Positions 1-9,537 are shown, numbered from the stretch's first letter. The stretch is DNA of 64,000 nucleotides from an uncultured Dongia sp. (GCF_936916975.1 NZ_CAKZGO010000043.1:1-64000), one strand, 5' to 3'. Program-made: numbers and translations. The notes: generated by a model from the letters alone, not told the origin.

Positions 1-193
1 AAAAGGTTTTCCACTATTGTATTCTGCGTAACTCTCAACAAAGCTACTATTTTAATATGAACCTTCACATTCTATACCATGTGTAACAGAAAATTTGTAG
101 TAGAGTTAAAAGGGTTATTGGAACGCCCTACTGTGTTTTTGCACATAGACCACGACCATACCTGAGGAAACCGGGTCCAAATTCGACCTGCGC
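1..193. other. AT-rich leader before the first gene
   Basis: This stretch is visibly AT-rich up to about position 120, unlike the GC-rich coding DNA that follows. No ORF or RNA gene is recognisable in it. It changes to GC-rich, coding-like sequence near position 150. An in-frame TAG at 146-148 limits how far the next gene can extend upstream. It may be a promoter region, or the edge of an insertion or recombination. Confidence 0.4.
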
Positions 194-2236
194 GTGATCT
201 TTCCGATCATCATCCTGGCCCTCATCGCCATTATCGGCGTGGTGGCCGTGTGGTTTTTCGTGGACCAGGAGCGCGAGCGCGAGGAAACCCAGTGGCAATT
301 GCGCATGGGCATCGTTGCCGACAGCCGCTTCACCGATGTCGACCGCTGGCTCAACCGTCAGCTCGATGAACTGAACGGCCTCGCCAAAAACGAATCCCTG
401 CAGATCTACACCGACCAGATCAACGAATTGTCGGCCGACACCACCCAGACCGATCAGGTCGAAGCGCTGCGCGATTATCTGCGCAACCTGCTCACCGTCA
501 CAGCCGACCGCACCGGCTTCAGCCTGCCCTCGGCCGGCGACACCGATGTGCCTGCGAACGTCTCGGAGACCGGCGTTGCCGGGCTGATGATCGTCGATTC
601 GCAGGGCAATGTAGTAGCGGCCTCCCCCGGCGCACCACCTTTCAGCGGCGCTTTGCAGACCTTCGTCTCAAGCCAGACCCAAGGCCAGCGTGCCATCAGC
701 GACATGACCCTCAACGGGCGCGGCAACCCAACCATGGCCTTCGTCGTGCCGATCCTCGCGGCGCAGACCGAAGGGGCCCAGGCAACGCAGATCGGCATCA
801 TCCTCGGCATCAAGGAAGTGGGCAGCGAAGTCTTCCCGCTCCTCAAGCAGCCCGGTGAGAGCAGCGTCACGGCGAAATCCGTGCTGGTGCGTTTCAAGGA
901 CGGCAAGATCACCTACCTCTCGCCCGATGAAAACGGCAAGCCGATGGCGATCGAGCTAGACGCCGACACGCCGGACCTGGACACCGCCTTCGCCGCACAA
1001 AAGCCCGGCGCCTTTGCGACCGACAAGCAGAATGCAGCGGGTGAACGTGTGCTGGTGACCGGGCGTGCCTTTACGCTGGTGCCCTGGGCGCTCGCCTACT
1101 CCATCGATTACGACGAGGCGCTGGGTGCTGCCGAAGCCCGCTTCCGCAATCTCACCATCTATCTGCTGCTCGCCGTGGCCTTGGTTGGCGTCATCATTGT
1201 CGCCGTCTGGCGGCATGGCTCGTCCCGTCGCGCCAGTCAGGCTGCGCATCAATTCCAGCAGATGGCGACCAAGTTCGAAAGCCAGAAGAATCTGCTGCAA
1301 TTGGTGACCGACAGCCAGCCGACGCAGATATTCATCCTTGATGACAAGGACCGGTATCAGTTCGCCAACAGCCAGGCCTCCAAGGCCGCCGGCATTCCCA
1401 CCACGGAGATGATCGGTAAGCCGATCGCCAATGTGCTGGGGCCGCAGGCCGCCAAACGCTATATCACGCTGAGCCACGAAGCCATGGAGCTGAAGCATGA
1501 GGTCTCCAATGTCGCCCGCTCCGAAGAGGGCGGCAAGGTCAAGGTTGTGCAGTCCGAGCACATCCCGCTGCGCGATCCGAGCGGCGCGCCGATATCGGTC
1601 CTCACTGTCGAGCGCGATATCACCGACGTCGTGACGGAGCGCGAACGCCGCGCCCGCATCCTCAATCAGCTGGTGAAAACCCTGGTCGATGTGGTCGACA
1701 AGCGCGATCCCTTCGCGGCCCAGCATTCCTCGCGTGTCGCCAAGGTGGCGCGCTCGGTCGCCAAGGAGATGGGCCTGACTGAGGTGGAAACCGAGACCGC
1801 CGACATCGCCGGCAATCTCCTCAATCTCGGCAAGATCCTCATCCCGGAAGATGTGCTCTCCAAGACCGGCCAGCTCACCGAGGCCGAGCGCGACATGATC
1901 AAGAACTCGATCCAGACCAGCGCCGATCTGCTGCAGGGCATTGAATTCGACGGCCCTGTCGTCCTCACCTTGCGCCAGGCGCAGGCCAATTGGGACGGCA
2001 CCGGCCAGCCACCGGGTTTGGCCGGTGATGCGATCGTCGTCACCGCCCGCGTTATCGCGGTGGCCAACGCCTTCATCGGCATGATCAGCGAACGCGCCTT
2101 CCGCTCGGCGCTCAGCATCGACGATGCCATCGAGAATCTGATGAAGGGTTCCGGTAAAGCCTTCGATCGCCGCGTCGTCGCCGCTCTCGTCAACTATCTC
2201 GACAACCGCAGCGGCCGCGCGGATCTGGAGAAGTAA
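194..2236 (+). CDS. Membrane PAS protein with degenerate HD-GYP domain
   Basis: Seen from the GTG at 194 (680 aa): TM helix at residues 1-22, a periplasmic sensor-like region (about 40-310), a second TM (about 320-340), a PAS domain (about 360-480) and an HD-GYP-like domain (about 495-670). HD-GYP enzymes normally hydrolyse cyclic di-GMP with metal-binding His and Asp residues. Here only the first His (H511) remains. The HD pair of HDxGK is L543/N544, the HHE motif is A596-Q597-A598, and GYP is GQP (604-606). I infer a catalytically dead domain used for binding or signalling. The start is doubtful: in-frame codons from 149 read as coding (TTTIPEETGSKFDLR) but contain no ATG, so the true start may lie upstream of the first TM, at a rare codon. 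Confidence 0.8.
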   Translation: MIFPIIILALIAIIGVVAVWFFVDQEREREETQWQLRMGIVADSRFTDVDRWLNRQLDELNGLAKNESLQIYTDQINELSADTTQTDQVEALRDYLRNLLTVTADRTGFSLPSAGDTDVPANVSETGVAGLMIVDSQGNVVAASPGAPPFSGALQTFVSSQTQGQRAISDMTLNGRGNPTMAFVVPILAAQTEGAQATQIGIILGIKEVGSEVFPLLKQPGESSVTAKSVLVRFKDGKITYLSPDENGKPMAIELDADTPDLDTAFAAQKPGAFATDKQNAAGERVLVTGRAFTLVPWALAYSIDYDEALGAAEARFRNLTIYLLLAVALVGVIIVAVWRHGSSRRASQAAHQFQQMATKFESQKNLLQLVTDSQPTQIFILDDKDRYQFANSQASKAAGIPTTEMIGKPIANVLGPQAAKRYITLSHEAMELKHEVSNVARSEEGGKVKVVQSEHIPLRDPSGAPISVLTVERDITDVVTERERRARILNQLVKTLVDVVDKRDPFAAQHSSRVAKVARSVAKEMGLTEVETETADIAGNLLNLGKILIPEDVLSKTGQLTEAERDMIKNSIQTSADLLQGIEFDGPVVLTLRQAQANWDGTGQPPGLAGDAIVVTARVIAVANAFIGMISERAFRSALSIDDAIENLMKGSGKAFDRRVVAALVNYLDNRSGRADLEK

Positions 2237-2259
2237 GAGCCCTGCTGCCTCGTCCTAAT

Positions 2260-2281
2260 CCCTCCCCCTTCAGGGGGAGGG
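2260..2281. repeat. CCCTCCCCC palindrome between convergent genes
   Basis: A 9-bp perfect stem (CCCTCCCCC / GGGGGAGGG) with a TTCA loop lies between two genes that converge here. Its core matches longer elements at 17702, 20371 and 30936, so this looks like a short member of a dispersed palindrome family. It may also act as a bidirectional terminator, although no T-run follows on either strand. Confidence 0.6.
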
Positions 2282-2292
2282 AGAAGAAGGCA

Positions 2293-3855
2293 TCACCTCA
2301 CCGGCATCTGGAATTCCGGCGGTGTCATCTCGCCAAGACACGGGTCGCGCGGTGGCGATTGCGGCTGGTCGAGGAATTTCTCCGCAATCACATTGGCGCA
2401 GTAATCGTTGCCCAGTGCGTCATGGCCGATGCCGTCGAACTCCAGATAGAACCCGTTGACCAGATGCGATGCCGCCGAGCGGCCATAGACCGGCGGCGTC
2501 ACCGGGTCATAGAGACCGCTCAGCACCAGGGTCGGCAGGTCGCTCACCACCGGTTCGTTGTCGGCGGCGCGCAGCGGCTGTGCCGGCAGGGCGTCGCGCC
2601 AGGCGGCACAGGTCGCGGCAAAACTGCCCGCCTCGCCACCCGTGGCCAGGCCTGCCAGCAGCGGATAGCGGCGATAGGCGGCGATGGCCTTGGCCATGTC
2701 ATTGAACGGCACTTCCTCCTGGCAATGCACGGCCATGAACATGGCGTCGCCGAAATCCGGACGGCCGAGATAATCAGCTACGAAATCGTCGAAATCTCTC
2801 TCGATCTCGTCCATGTCCTCGCGGTCATAGATGTCGATCAGTTGCGGCACGGTCTCGATATCGGCGCGATTGTAGAGCAGGTTAAACAGGCGTGAGATCA
2901 GGAGATCGCCGGTGAGCAGAATGGTGATCTTCGACCCGCCCTCCGGATTGGGCCGCAGCAGGATAAGCGGTATTTTGTCGAACCGTTCAACCAGCGCCGT
3001 CATCCGCGCGCCAAGATCGCCATAAGCGGAATGGCATTTCGGCTGCTGGGCGCAGGCATCGAACACCATGCGGAAGGCGCGGTCGGTGGTGGTGGCGTCT
3101 TCTTCCAGGAACTGCGCCTCCGGTGGCAGGACGGAATCGAGGATGACACTGCGGATGTCCTTGGGATATTGCCGCATATATTCGAGGCCGAGCCGCGTGC
3201 CGTATGAAAGGCCATAGACATTCCAGGCCGGAATCTTCAGCGCCTGGTACAGGTCATGGAGATCGGCCGCACCATCACGGCTGGTATAGGCGCCGGGATT
3301 ATGCCCTTCGGCCACCAGGCGCTTGGCACAGGTGGTTGCCGCATCCTGCTGCAGTTTGGCCGCCAGTGTTTCATCCGTCGTGGTCAGGAGCCGGATGGCA
3401 ACCTTCTCCATTTCCGGGCAATCAATGCGTGGTTCCACGAGGCCGGAGCCGCGCTGGTCGAACAGGATAAGGTCGCGCTTGCGCGCCCAATCTGTGCTGC
3501 TGACGAAATCCCACCACCAATCGATCCGCTCAGAATCGAGCCATGCCCCATCGCCCGGACCGCCGGCCAGATACACCACAGGATCGGCCTGCCGCTCCTC
3601 ATAAGGCTTGCCGGCACGGATGATCGCCACCGGCAGCGACAGCATCTTGCCCGGCCCCACCGCAAGGTCGAAATCCCGCGTCTCCGGGACGGCAAGACGG
3701 TAACAATCGACGGTGAGATCGTCGGGCGCCTTGAACCAGCAGTCGGTGCCGGTCAAGGACGACTGCTCCGCGATCGCCGGCATGGATCCCGTCATCAGCA
3801 GCAAGACCCCTCCCAACAACACCGGGGCAATGGGGAACCAGAGTATCGCGCGCAT
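2293..3855 (-). CDS. Exported alpha/beta hydrolase, TAP-like peptidase family
   Basis: The protein (520 aa) begins with a hydrophobic signal sequence ending near AIAEQ, so export to the periplasm is expected. A GLSYG nucleophile elbow (GxSxG) is followed near the C-terminus by a TAP-like region with SGLYDPVTP (acid) and GIGHDALG (catalytic His), completing a Ser-Asp-His triad. A VVYLAGGPGDGAWL-like segment supplies the HGGPG-type oxyanion loop typical of proline iminopeptidase and tripeptidyl aminopeptidase relatives. The size fits the family. Substrate is unknown; a peptidase is more likely than an esterase. The gene converges on the preceding sensor gene and is divergent from ydbH. Confidence 0.85.
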   Translation of the reverse strand: MRAILWFPIAPVLLGGVLLLMTGSMPAIAEQSSLTGTDCWFKAPDDLTVDCYRLAVPETRDFDLAVGPGKMLSLPVAIIRAGKPYEERQADPVVYLAGGPGDGAWLDSERIDWWWDFVSSTDWARKRDLILFDQRGSGLVEPRIDCPEMEKVAIRLLTTTDETLAAKLQQDAATTCAKRLVAEGHNPGAYTSRDGAADLHDLYQALKIPAWNVYGLSYGTRLGLEYMRQYPKDIRSVILDSVLPPEAQFLEEDATTTDRAFRMVFDACAQQPKCHSAYGDLGARMTALVERFDKIPLILLRPNPEGGSKITILLTGDLLISRLFNLLYNRADIETVPQLIDIYDREDMDEIERDFDDFVADYLGRPDFGDAMFMAVHCQEEVPFNDMAKAIAAYRRYPLLAGLATGGEAGSFAATCAAWRDALPAQPLRAADNEPVVSDLPTLVLSGLYDPVTPPVYGRSAASHLVNGFYLEFDGIGHDALGNDYCANVIAEKFLDQPQSPPRDPCLGEMTPPEFQMPVR

Positions 3856-4039
3856 TGTTACCTACGGTTCGGGACAAGCCATGGCCGGCACTGTGCGTGG
3901 CCCCGGCTTGCCGGGCAAGGCCGATCGTCAAATTGATCGCAATCGGTGGCAAAGCACGCCGGCCATGGCTAGACTGCGGCAAAGCTAAAATCGGAACGTC
4001 TCCCGCCGGGAACGGGCGGGAACGGGAAAAGAAACAGGG

Positions 4040-6652
4040 ATGGTGCCTTCGGATTCGACAAACGACCTGCCGCCGCCAGCGGTGCCGGTCACGCTCAAGC
4101 CGCGCCCAAGTTGGCGGCGGCGCCTGCTGCGCTTGGCACTGCGCCTGACAGTCTTGCTCATCTTGGCGGCGGTGGCCTCGCTGTTCTTCCGCATCGACCT
4201 CCTCAACCGTGCCGGCCCTTGGCTGCTGACGCGTGAACTGGCGGTGCCGGTGGAGCTCGCCTTCCGCAATCTCGACTGGCGCGGCGCCCATATCGACCGG
4301 CTTATCCTGGGCAGCCAGCGCGATCTGGTCATCGAGGATATCAACCTCACCTACAATCCCTGGGACGGGCGGCTGGAAGCGGTCGAGGTCGGCCGCGTAG
4401 CACTCCTCGCCCGCTATGACACGACGTTCAGCATGGGCGAGCTTGACCCGCTCGTCGACCAGCTGCGCGCCATGGCTGCGGCCCCCGGCGACCCCAACAA
4501 GGAATCAGCCCCCCTTCCCGACGTGCTGGTGAAGTCGATCGATATCGGCCTCAGTTCACCGGCTGGCTTCATCACCGGCAGCGGCCAGGCCAATCTTAAC
4601 GCCCAGGCGATCATCGCGCAGTTCACCCTGCGCGAGCAGCAGGATTACGCCCGCGTCGATATCAGCCTTGCGGCCCCACTCGCCAAGGACGGCAAGCCGC
4701 CACTGGGCGACCTCACTTTGGCCATGGATGCGCATTCGGCACTGTGGTCGCTGCTTGGCCTCAATCAACCCACCGCCGGCAACATCAAGGCCAGCGCGCA
4801 TCTCCGCATGCCGGAAGGCGACAGCGGCGGCGCCCTGGCACTGGCTGACTGGCAAATGGAAGCCTTTGACTTCGCCTATCCGGGCCTCGCCGCGCCGCTC
4901 AGCGGCACATTCCAGGGAGAAGCCAGCTACGGCCCCGACTGGCTCAACCTCGGCAAGCTCGAGGGCGCGGTCAAGGGCGGGCTCAATGCGCAGTTCGCCG
5001 CGAAGGTCGGTGGCGATATCCGTGTCGCACCGCTGCAGGCGCCGCAGGAAATCACCGGCAACCTCACGCTCAGCGCCGATGGCGGCGATCTCGCCTTGCC
5101 CGGCTTCGCTACCAAACAGCTGAAGGGGACGCTTGATCTGGCCCTCTCCGGCAAGCTCGGCGAGGTCGCCGGCAGCACAATCGACCTCACGATCACCAAA
5201 CCCGGGAGCATCAGCGCCCAGCGCCTCGATCTCGCCGACGGCGCCGTCGTTTTGCCCAAGCCGACCACCCTCGCCATGAAGGCCGACAACGCGAGTGTGG
5301 CGCATATCACTTTCGGCGGCAAAGACGGGCTTGCCGCCGATTTCAGCCTCGTTCTCGGCAAATCCGCTCTCACGATCGAACCGAAAGCCGCGGCCGAACG
5401 ACTGTTGGTAGCTATGCCCGAAGCCAAGATCAGCGGCCGCTATGCCGCCAACGCCCCGCTCACCTATACCGTCGCCGTCAAAGGCGCGCAGGTGGCAGCG
5501 CCTACACGTGGCCTGACCCTGGGCAATGTGGCGCTGTCGCTGGTCTCCGATGTGAAGGGTATCGAGGCGAAGCTCAGCACCGGGGCACTCGCGGGCCTTG
5601 GCGCCTTCACGCCCGTGCGCGGCGAGGCCGAAGCAACCCTCCTCGATGGCAAGGCGAATTTCAAGGCGCATTTCACCGGCGACGACCAGCCGATTGACGT
5701 AACACTCAACGGCAAGGCCGACCTCGCCAAAAGCAGCGGCACGGTCAATGTCAAACTGGCGCCGCTCGATTTTGCGCTGGGTGGCCTGCAGCCCTACAAT
5801 CTTTTCCCGCCCTTGCGCGACTATCTCGACGATGTCTCGGGCCGCGTCGAGTTGGAAGGTCCGGTGCGCTTTGTCGGCAGCGACCTCACCTCGGATCTCA
5901 AATTCGGCCTCACCAATTTTTCCGGCAAGGTCGGGCCGATGCTGCTCACCAACGTGAATTCGGTGATCAACATCGACAAGCCTTGGCCGCTCTCGACCAA
6001 GCCCGATCAGGTGCTGGCGGTGGAACTGGCTGATATCGGCCTGCCCCTCACCAACGCCTTGTTCCGCTTCAAGGTGACCGACGGCAACATTCTCGACCTG
6101 CAGGAATCACGGCTTGAGATGGCGGGCGGCAAGGTTGCCCTCGACCCCGCCATCCTCAAATTCGATGCCCCCGCCAACAACCTCAATCTCCACGTCGACA
6201 GCATCTCGGTGGGCGAGCTGTTCGACACGCTGGGCATCGCCGGTCTCTCCGGCGAAGGGTCAATTTCCGGTGATGTGCCGGTCACCATCTTCCCCGGCGG
6301 CATCGCCATTCCCGACGCTAAGCTCGCAGCGACCGCCCCGGGCGTCCTGCGCTATGATCGCAACCAGGCGCCCCTGGCCCTGCAAAGTGCGGGCGAATCG
6401 GTCGCCATGGCCTTGGAAGCCTTGGCCGATTTCCATTACGAAAAGTTGATGCTGGATTTGACCCGGAGCCTCACCGGGGATGTGAGCCTGGGCTTGCATA
6501 TCAGCGGCCGCAATCCCAGCTTCTATGACGGATACCCGGTCGAGTTCAACCTGACGGTCGAGGGACGGCTCGATCAGGCCCTTAAGGAGGGCTTGGCCGG
6601 ATATCAGGTGCCGGATATGATCCAGCAGCAATTAGAGAAACTTACGCCCTAA
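4040..6652 (+). CDS. ydbH: YdbH-type intermembrane bridge protein
   Basis: This 870-aa protein has one N-terminal TM (about residues 30-50) and then a long beta-rich, repetitive region typical of the AsmA/TamB/YdbH superfamily. Its length is close to that of E. coli YdbH. In E. coli, YdbH is anchored in the inner membrane, spans the periplasm and moves phospholipid toward the outer membrane, acting with the lipoprotein YnbE and the periplasmic protein YdbL. The next two genes encode exactly those partner families, which makes the assignment strong. Translation starts at an ATG preceded by a weak purine-rich stretch. The gene probably heads the operon and is divergent from the hydrolase gene at 2293. 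Confidence 0.9.
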   Translation: MVPSDSTNDLPPPAVPVTLKPRPSWRRRLLRLALRLTVLLILAAVASLFFRIDLLNRAGPWLLTRELAVPVELAFRNLDWRGAHIDRLILGSQRDLVIEDINLTYNPWDGRLEAVEVGRVALLARYDTTFSMGELDPLVDQLRAMAAAPGDPNKESAPLPDVLVKSIDIGLSSPAGFITGSGQANLNAQAIIAQFTLREQQDYARVDISLAAPLAKDGKPPLGDLTLAMDAHSALWSLLGLNQPTAGNIKASAHLRMPEGDSGGALALADWQMEAFDFAYPGLAAPLSGTFQGEASYGPDWLNLGKLEGAVKGGLNAQFAAKVGGDIRVAPLQAPQEITGNLTLSADGGDLALPGFATKQLKGTLDLALSGKLGEVAGSTIDLTITKPGSISAQRLDLADGAVVLPKPTTLAMKADNASVAHITFGGKDGLAADFSLVLGKSALTIEPKAAAERLLVAMPEAKISGRYAANAPLTYTVAVKGAQVAAPTRGLTLGNVALSLVSDVKGIEAKLSTGALAGLGAFTPVRGEAEATLLDGKANFKAHFTGDDQPIDVTLNGKADLAKSSGTVNVKLAPLDFALGGLQPYNLFPPLRDYLDDVSGRVELEGPVRFVGSDLTSDLKFGLTNFSGKVGPMLLTNVNSVINIDKPWPLSTKPDQVLAVELADIGLPLTNALFRFKVTDGNILDLQESRLEMAGGKVALDPAILKFDAPANNLNLHVDSISVGELFDTLGIAGLSGEGSISGDVPVTIFPGGIAIPDAKLAATAPGVLRYDRNQAPLALQSAGESVAMALEALADFHYEKLMLDLTRSLTGDVSLGLHISGRNPSFYDGYPVEFNLTVEGRLDQALKEGLAGYQVPDMIQQQLEKLTP

Positions 6653-6676
6653 CCGGCATTATTGAAGGCGCGCAAC

Positions 6677-6910
6677 ATGACTGGCCGTCCCCACCCGAAG
6701 ACACCACAGGCGCTGGCTGCGAAAGTCGCCTATCTGGCGGCGCCGCTCCTGGTTCTCAGCCTCGTCGCTGCCTGCAACCCGACCGTGAAAGTCGAAGCGC
6801 CTGACAAGCCGATCGTGATCAACCTCAACGTCAAGATCGAGCAGGAGGTGCGCATCAAAGTCGACAAGGATGTCGACAATCTCGTGAAGTCGAACCCGAA
6901 TATTTTCTGA
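6677..6910 (+). CDS. ynbE: YnbE-family outer-membrane lipoprotein
   Basis: A small lipoprotein of 77 aa. A hydrophobic signal is followed by the lipobox LVAAC, then a short region containing NPTVKVEAPDKPIVINLNVK, a hallmark of the YnbE/DUF family. In E. coli YnbE sits in the outer membrane and stacks on the C-terminus of YdbH to form the bridge. I chose the ATG at 6677 because GAAGG lies 7 nt upstream; an in-frame TTG at 6662 is also possible. It lies 24 nt after ydbH and 37 nt before ydbL, so one transcript is likely. Confidence 0.9.
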   Translation: MTGRPHPKTPQALAAKVAYLAAPLLVLSLVAACNPTVKVEAPDKPIVINLNVKIEQEVRIKVDKDVDNLVKSNPNIF

Positions 6911-6947
6911 GCTGGCCCGATACTTTTTAAGCTGGAAAGACACTCCG

Positions 6948-7298
6948 ATGCGTAACGCCCTTCGTTCCCTCCTCGCCACGCTGCTGCTGATCGGCGGCCT
7001 TGGCCTTGCAACGCCGCCGGCCCATGCCGATGCGCTCGACGATGCGCGGGCATCCGGCCAGGTCGGCGAGCGGGCCGATGGCTACGCCGCCGTGGTCGAT
7101 CCGGCAGCACCCGCCAGCGTCAAGAACCTCGTCAACGACATCAACGCCAAGCGTCGCACGGCCTATCAGCAGATCGCCGCCGAAAAGGGCGTGCCGGTCG
7201 AACAGATCGCTGCGATCACGGCCGAGAAGATCATTCGCGAAGTGCTGCAGCCCGGTATGTACTACATGGACGCCACCGGCAGCTGGAAACAGAAATAG
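6948..7298 (+). CDS. ydbL: YdbL-family periplasmic protein (DUF1318)
   Basis: A 116-aa protein with a signal peptide ending near AHADALDDARASGQVGE. The mature part carries the conserved DUF1318 features: G.vGE...GY, a central NDINAKRRTAYQQIAAEKG helix, and a C-terminal segment predicting a small helical protein. In E. coli YdbL is proposed to keep YnbE from multimerising and to help YdbH-YnbE assembly. It is the third gene of the ydbH-ynbE-ydbL unit. SD-like GGAAAG lies 9 nt before the ATG. The next gene, at 7359, belongs to a different system. Confidence 0.9.
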   Translation: MRNALRSLLATLLLIGGLGLATPPAHADALDDARASGQVGERADGYAAVVDPAAPASVKNLVNDINAKRRTAYQQIAAEKGVPVEQIAAITAEKIIREVLQPGMYYMDATGSWKQK

Positions 7299-7358
7299 CC
7301 GATCGCGCATCGCGCTACAGCCAGGCCCGCTAAAGCCAGGACGGGGGATTCCTAGCCC

Positions 7359-8300
7359 ATGACTCAGCGCAGCTTGCCCGCCGATATCGACGCGACCCTC
7401 GCCTTGCTGGGCGAGGGTCGTTACGTTGCTGACCGGTCGCTCGCCACCGCCATCTTCCTTGCCCTCAAATTGAAGCGCCCGCTCTTCCTCGAAGGCGAAG
7501 CCGGCGTCGGCAAGACCGAGATCGCCAAAGTACTGAGCCAGACCCTCGACCGCGACCTCGTCCGCCTGCAATGCTATGAAGGGCTCGATGTGGCGGCCGC
7601 GGTCTATGAATGGAACTATGCTCGCCAGATGCTGGAAATCCGCTTGGCGGAAGCAGCCCATGAAGGCGACAAGGGCAAGATCGCCGCCGACATCTTCTCG
7701 GAACGCTTTCTTATCAAGCGGCCGCTGCTCCAAGCCTTGGAGCCCAATCCGAAAGGCCCGCCGGTCCTTCTCATCGACGAGCTTGACCGCACCGACGAAC
7801 CGTTCGAAGCGTTCCTGCTGGAGATTCTGTCGGACTTCCAGGTAACGATCCCGGAGATCGGTGTCATAAAGGCCGCCGAACCGCCGCTGGTCATCATCAC
7901 CTCCAACCGCACGCGCGAGATCCACGACGCCATCAAGCGGCGTTGCTTCTATTACTGGGTCGACTATCCCACCGCGGCGCGCGAGCTTGAAATCCTGCGG
8001 ACGAAAGTGCCGGCAGCCGAGCTTGATCTGGCGCGCGAGGTCGTGGCGTTCGTCCAGAAACTGCGCGGCCGCGAACTGTTCAAGCTGCCTGGTGTCGCGG
8101 AAACGATCGACTGGGCCGATGCGCTCCTCCAGCTCAACCAGACCTCGCTCTCGCCGGAAATGGTCGACAACAGCCTTGGCGCTTTGCTCAAATACCAGGA
8201 CGATATCCAGAAGATCCGCGGCAGCGAAGCCGCCAAGATCCTGGACGAAATCAAGCTCGAGGTTCAGACCGCCCGTCTCCAAGCCTCGCTGACGGCGTAG
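7359..8300 (+). CDS. MoxR-family AAA+ ATPase (CoxD-like)
   Basis: A 313-aa AAA+ ATPase of the MoxR group. The Walker A motif is GEAGVGKTE and the Walker B motif is LLIDELDR; further on are the sensor-1 region ITSNRTREIHDAIKRRC and an arginine finger. CoxD-type MoxR proteins work with a VWA partner as chaperones that help mature the metal site of aerobic CO dehydrogenases and related molybdenum hydroxylases. The VWA partner lies directly downstream, followed by XdhC-type genes, so the Cox-like role is well supported by context. It is the first gene of a six-gene run; neighbouring genes overlap or nearly touch. The client enzyme is not encoded nearby. Confidence 0.9.
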   Translation: MTQRSLPADIDATLALLGEGRYVADRSLATAIFLALKLKRPLFLEGEAGVGKTEIAKVLSQTLDRDLVRLQCYEGLDVAAAVYEWNYARQMLEIRLAEAAHEGDKGKIAADIFSERFLIKRPLLQALEPNPKGPPVLLIDELDRTDEPFEAFLLEILSDFQVTIPEIGVIKAAEPPLVIITSNRTREIHDAIKRRCFYYWVDYPTAARELEILRTKVPAAELDLAREVVAFVQKLRGRELFKLPGVAETIDWADALLQLNQTSLSPEMVDNSLGALLKYQDDIQKIRGSEAAKILDEIKLEVQTARLQASLTA

Positions 8301-8319
8301 CCCGGTGGGTGCCGGTTCG

Positions 8320-9537
8320 ATGGCAGACAGCGATCAACTCCCCGCACCGGCCGAGAGCCGCCTCTTTGAGAATATCCTGCATTTTGCCCGGGTGCTGCGG
8401 GGTGCTGGCCTGCCGATCGGGCCCGGCCAGGTGCTGGAGGCGCTGGCCGCCGTGAAGGCCGCCGGCATCGGCAGCCGCATGGATTTCTACTGGACGCTGC
8501 ACGCCGTCTTCGTCAACCGCCGCGACCAGCGCGAATTGTTCGACCAGGCATTCCATGTCTTCTGGCGCAACCCGCAACTGCTCAACAAGGTATTGGGCCT
8601 GTTGCTGCCACGCTTCAAGGGCGACGCGCCGGACGAATCCCAGCCGGAACTGGCGCCGCGCGTCGCCGATGCACTGACCGGCGACCGGCCGCAACAAACG
8701 CCGGAACCCAGCGATGAAGAGGAAGTGACGCTCGATGCCAGCCTCACCTATTCCGAACGGGAGCTGCTGCAATCGAAGGATTTCGAGCGCATGACCGCAG
8801 CCGAGATCGTCGCGGCGAAAAAGCTCATCAAGAACTTCCGCCTGCCGATCATGGAAGTGCGCACCCGGCGCTATCAACCCCACCCCAACGGAAGCCGCGT
8901 CGATCTCCGCGCCACCTTGCGCGCCAGCCTGCGCAGCGCCGGCACCATTCCGCTGAAGTTCAAGAAGGCCAAGCGCCGTCATCCGCCTTTGGTCGTGCTG
9001 TGCGACATCTCCGGCTCGATGAGTCGCTATTCACGCCTGTTCCTCCATTTTCTCCACGCCGTCACCAGCGACCGTGACCGCGTCCATACCTTCCTGTTCG
9101 GAACCCGCCTCACCAACATCACCCGCGATCTGAAGGCACGCGACATCGACGTCTCCCTCGACCGGGTGGCCAAGCACGTGCAGGACTGGTCCGGCGGCAC
9201 CCGCATCGGCCCCAGCCTTGCCGAGTTCAACAAGAAATGGGGTCGCCGCGTGCTGGGCCAGGGTGCTCTGGTGCTGTTGATCAGCGATGGACTCGACCGC
9301 GACCAGATCGATGTGTTGGAGGCAGCGATGGCGCGTCTCCATAAATCCTGCCGCCGCCTGATCTGGCTTAACCCGCTGCTGCGCTTCGATGCCTATCAGC
9401 CGATCAGCCAGGGGCCGCGCGTGATGATTCGCCACGTTGACGACTTCCGCGCCATCCATAATCTCGCTTCCATGCAGAACCTGACCGAAGCCTTGGGAGC
9501 GCCGGGCACCCATCGATTGGAAATGAGGGCCGCATGA
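8320..9537 (+). CDS. VWA domain protein, CoxE-like
   Basis: About 405 aa. The C-terminal half is a von Willebrand A domain with a MIDAS motif (LCDISGSMSRYS) and the SGGTRIGPSLAEF loop (MIDAS Thr region); the N-terminal half is the helical region seen in CoxE proteins. CoxE proteins pair with the MoxR ATPase to act on a metalloenzyme client. I chose the ATG at 8320 with GGTGGG upstream; an in-frame GTG at 8305 would add five residues. The stop overlaps the next start by 4 nt (ATGA), indicating translational coupling. Confidence 0.9.
   Translation: MADSDQLPAPAESRLFENILHFARVLRGAGLPIGPGQVLEALAAVKAAGIGSRMDFYWTLHAVFVNRRDQRELFDQAFHVFWRNPQLLNKVLGLLLPRFKGDAPDESQPELAPRVADALTGDRPQQTPEPSDEEEVTLDASLTYSERELLQSKDFERMTAAEIVAAKKLIKNFRLPIMEVRTRRYQPHPNGSRVDLRATLRASLRSAGTIPLKFKKAKRRHPPLVVLCDISGSMSRYSRLFLHFLHAVTSDRDRVHTFLFGTRLTNITRDLKARDIDVSLDRVAKHVQDWSGGTRIGPSLAEFNKKWGRRVLGQGALVLLISDGLDRDQIDVLEAAMARLHKSCRRLIWLNPLLRFDAYQPISQGPRVMIRHVDDFRAIHNLASMQNLTEALGAPGTHRLEMRAA

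Noticed and set aside
4556-5671. 371-aa open frame on the minus strand
   Set aside because: Antisense within ydbH, which has strong family and operon support.
6927-8282. 451-aa open frame on the minus strand
   Set aside because: Antisense to ydbL and the MoxR gene; no domain.
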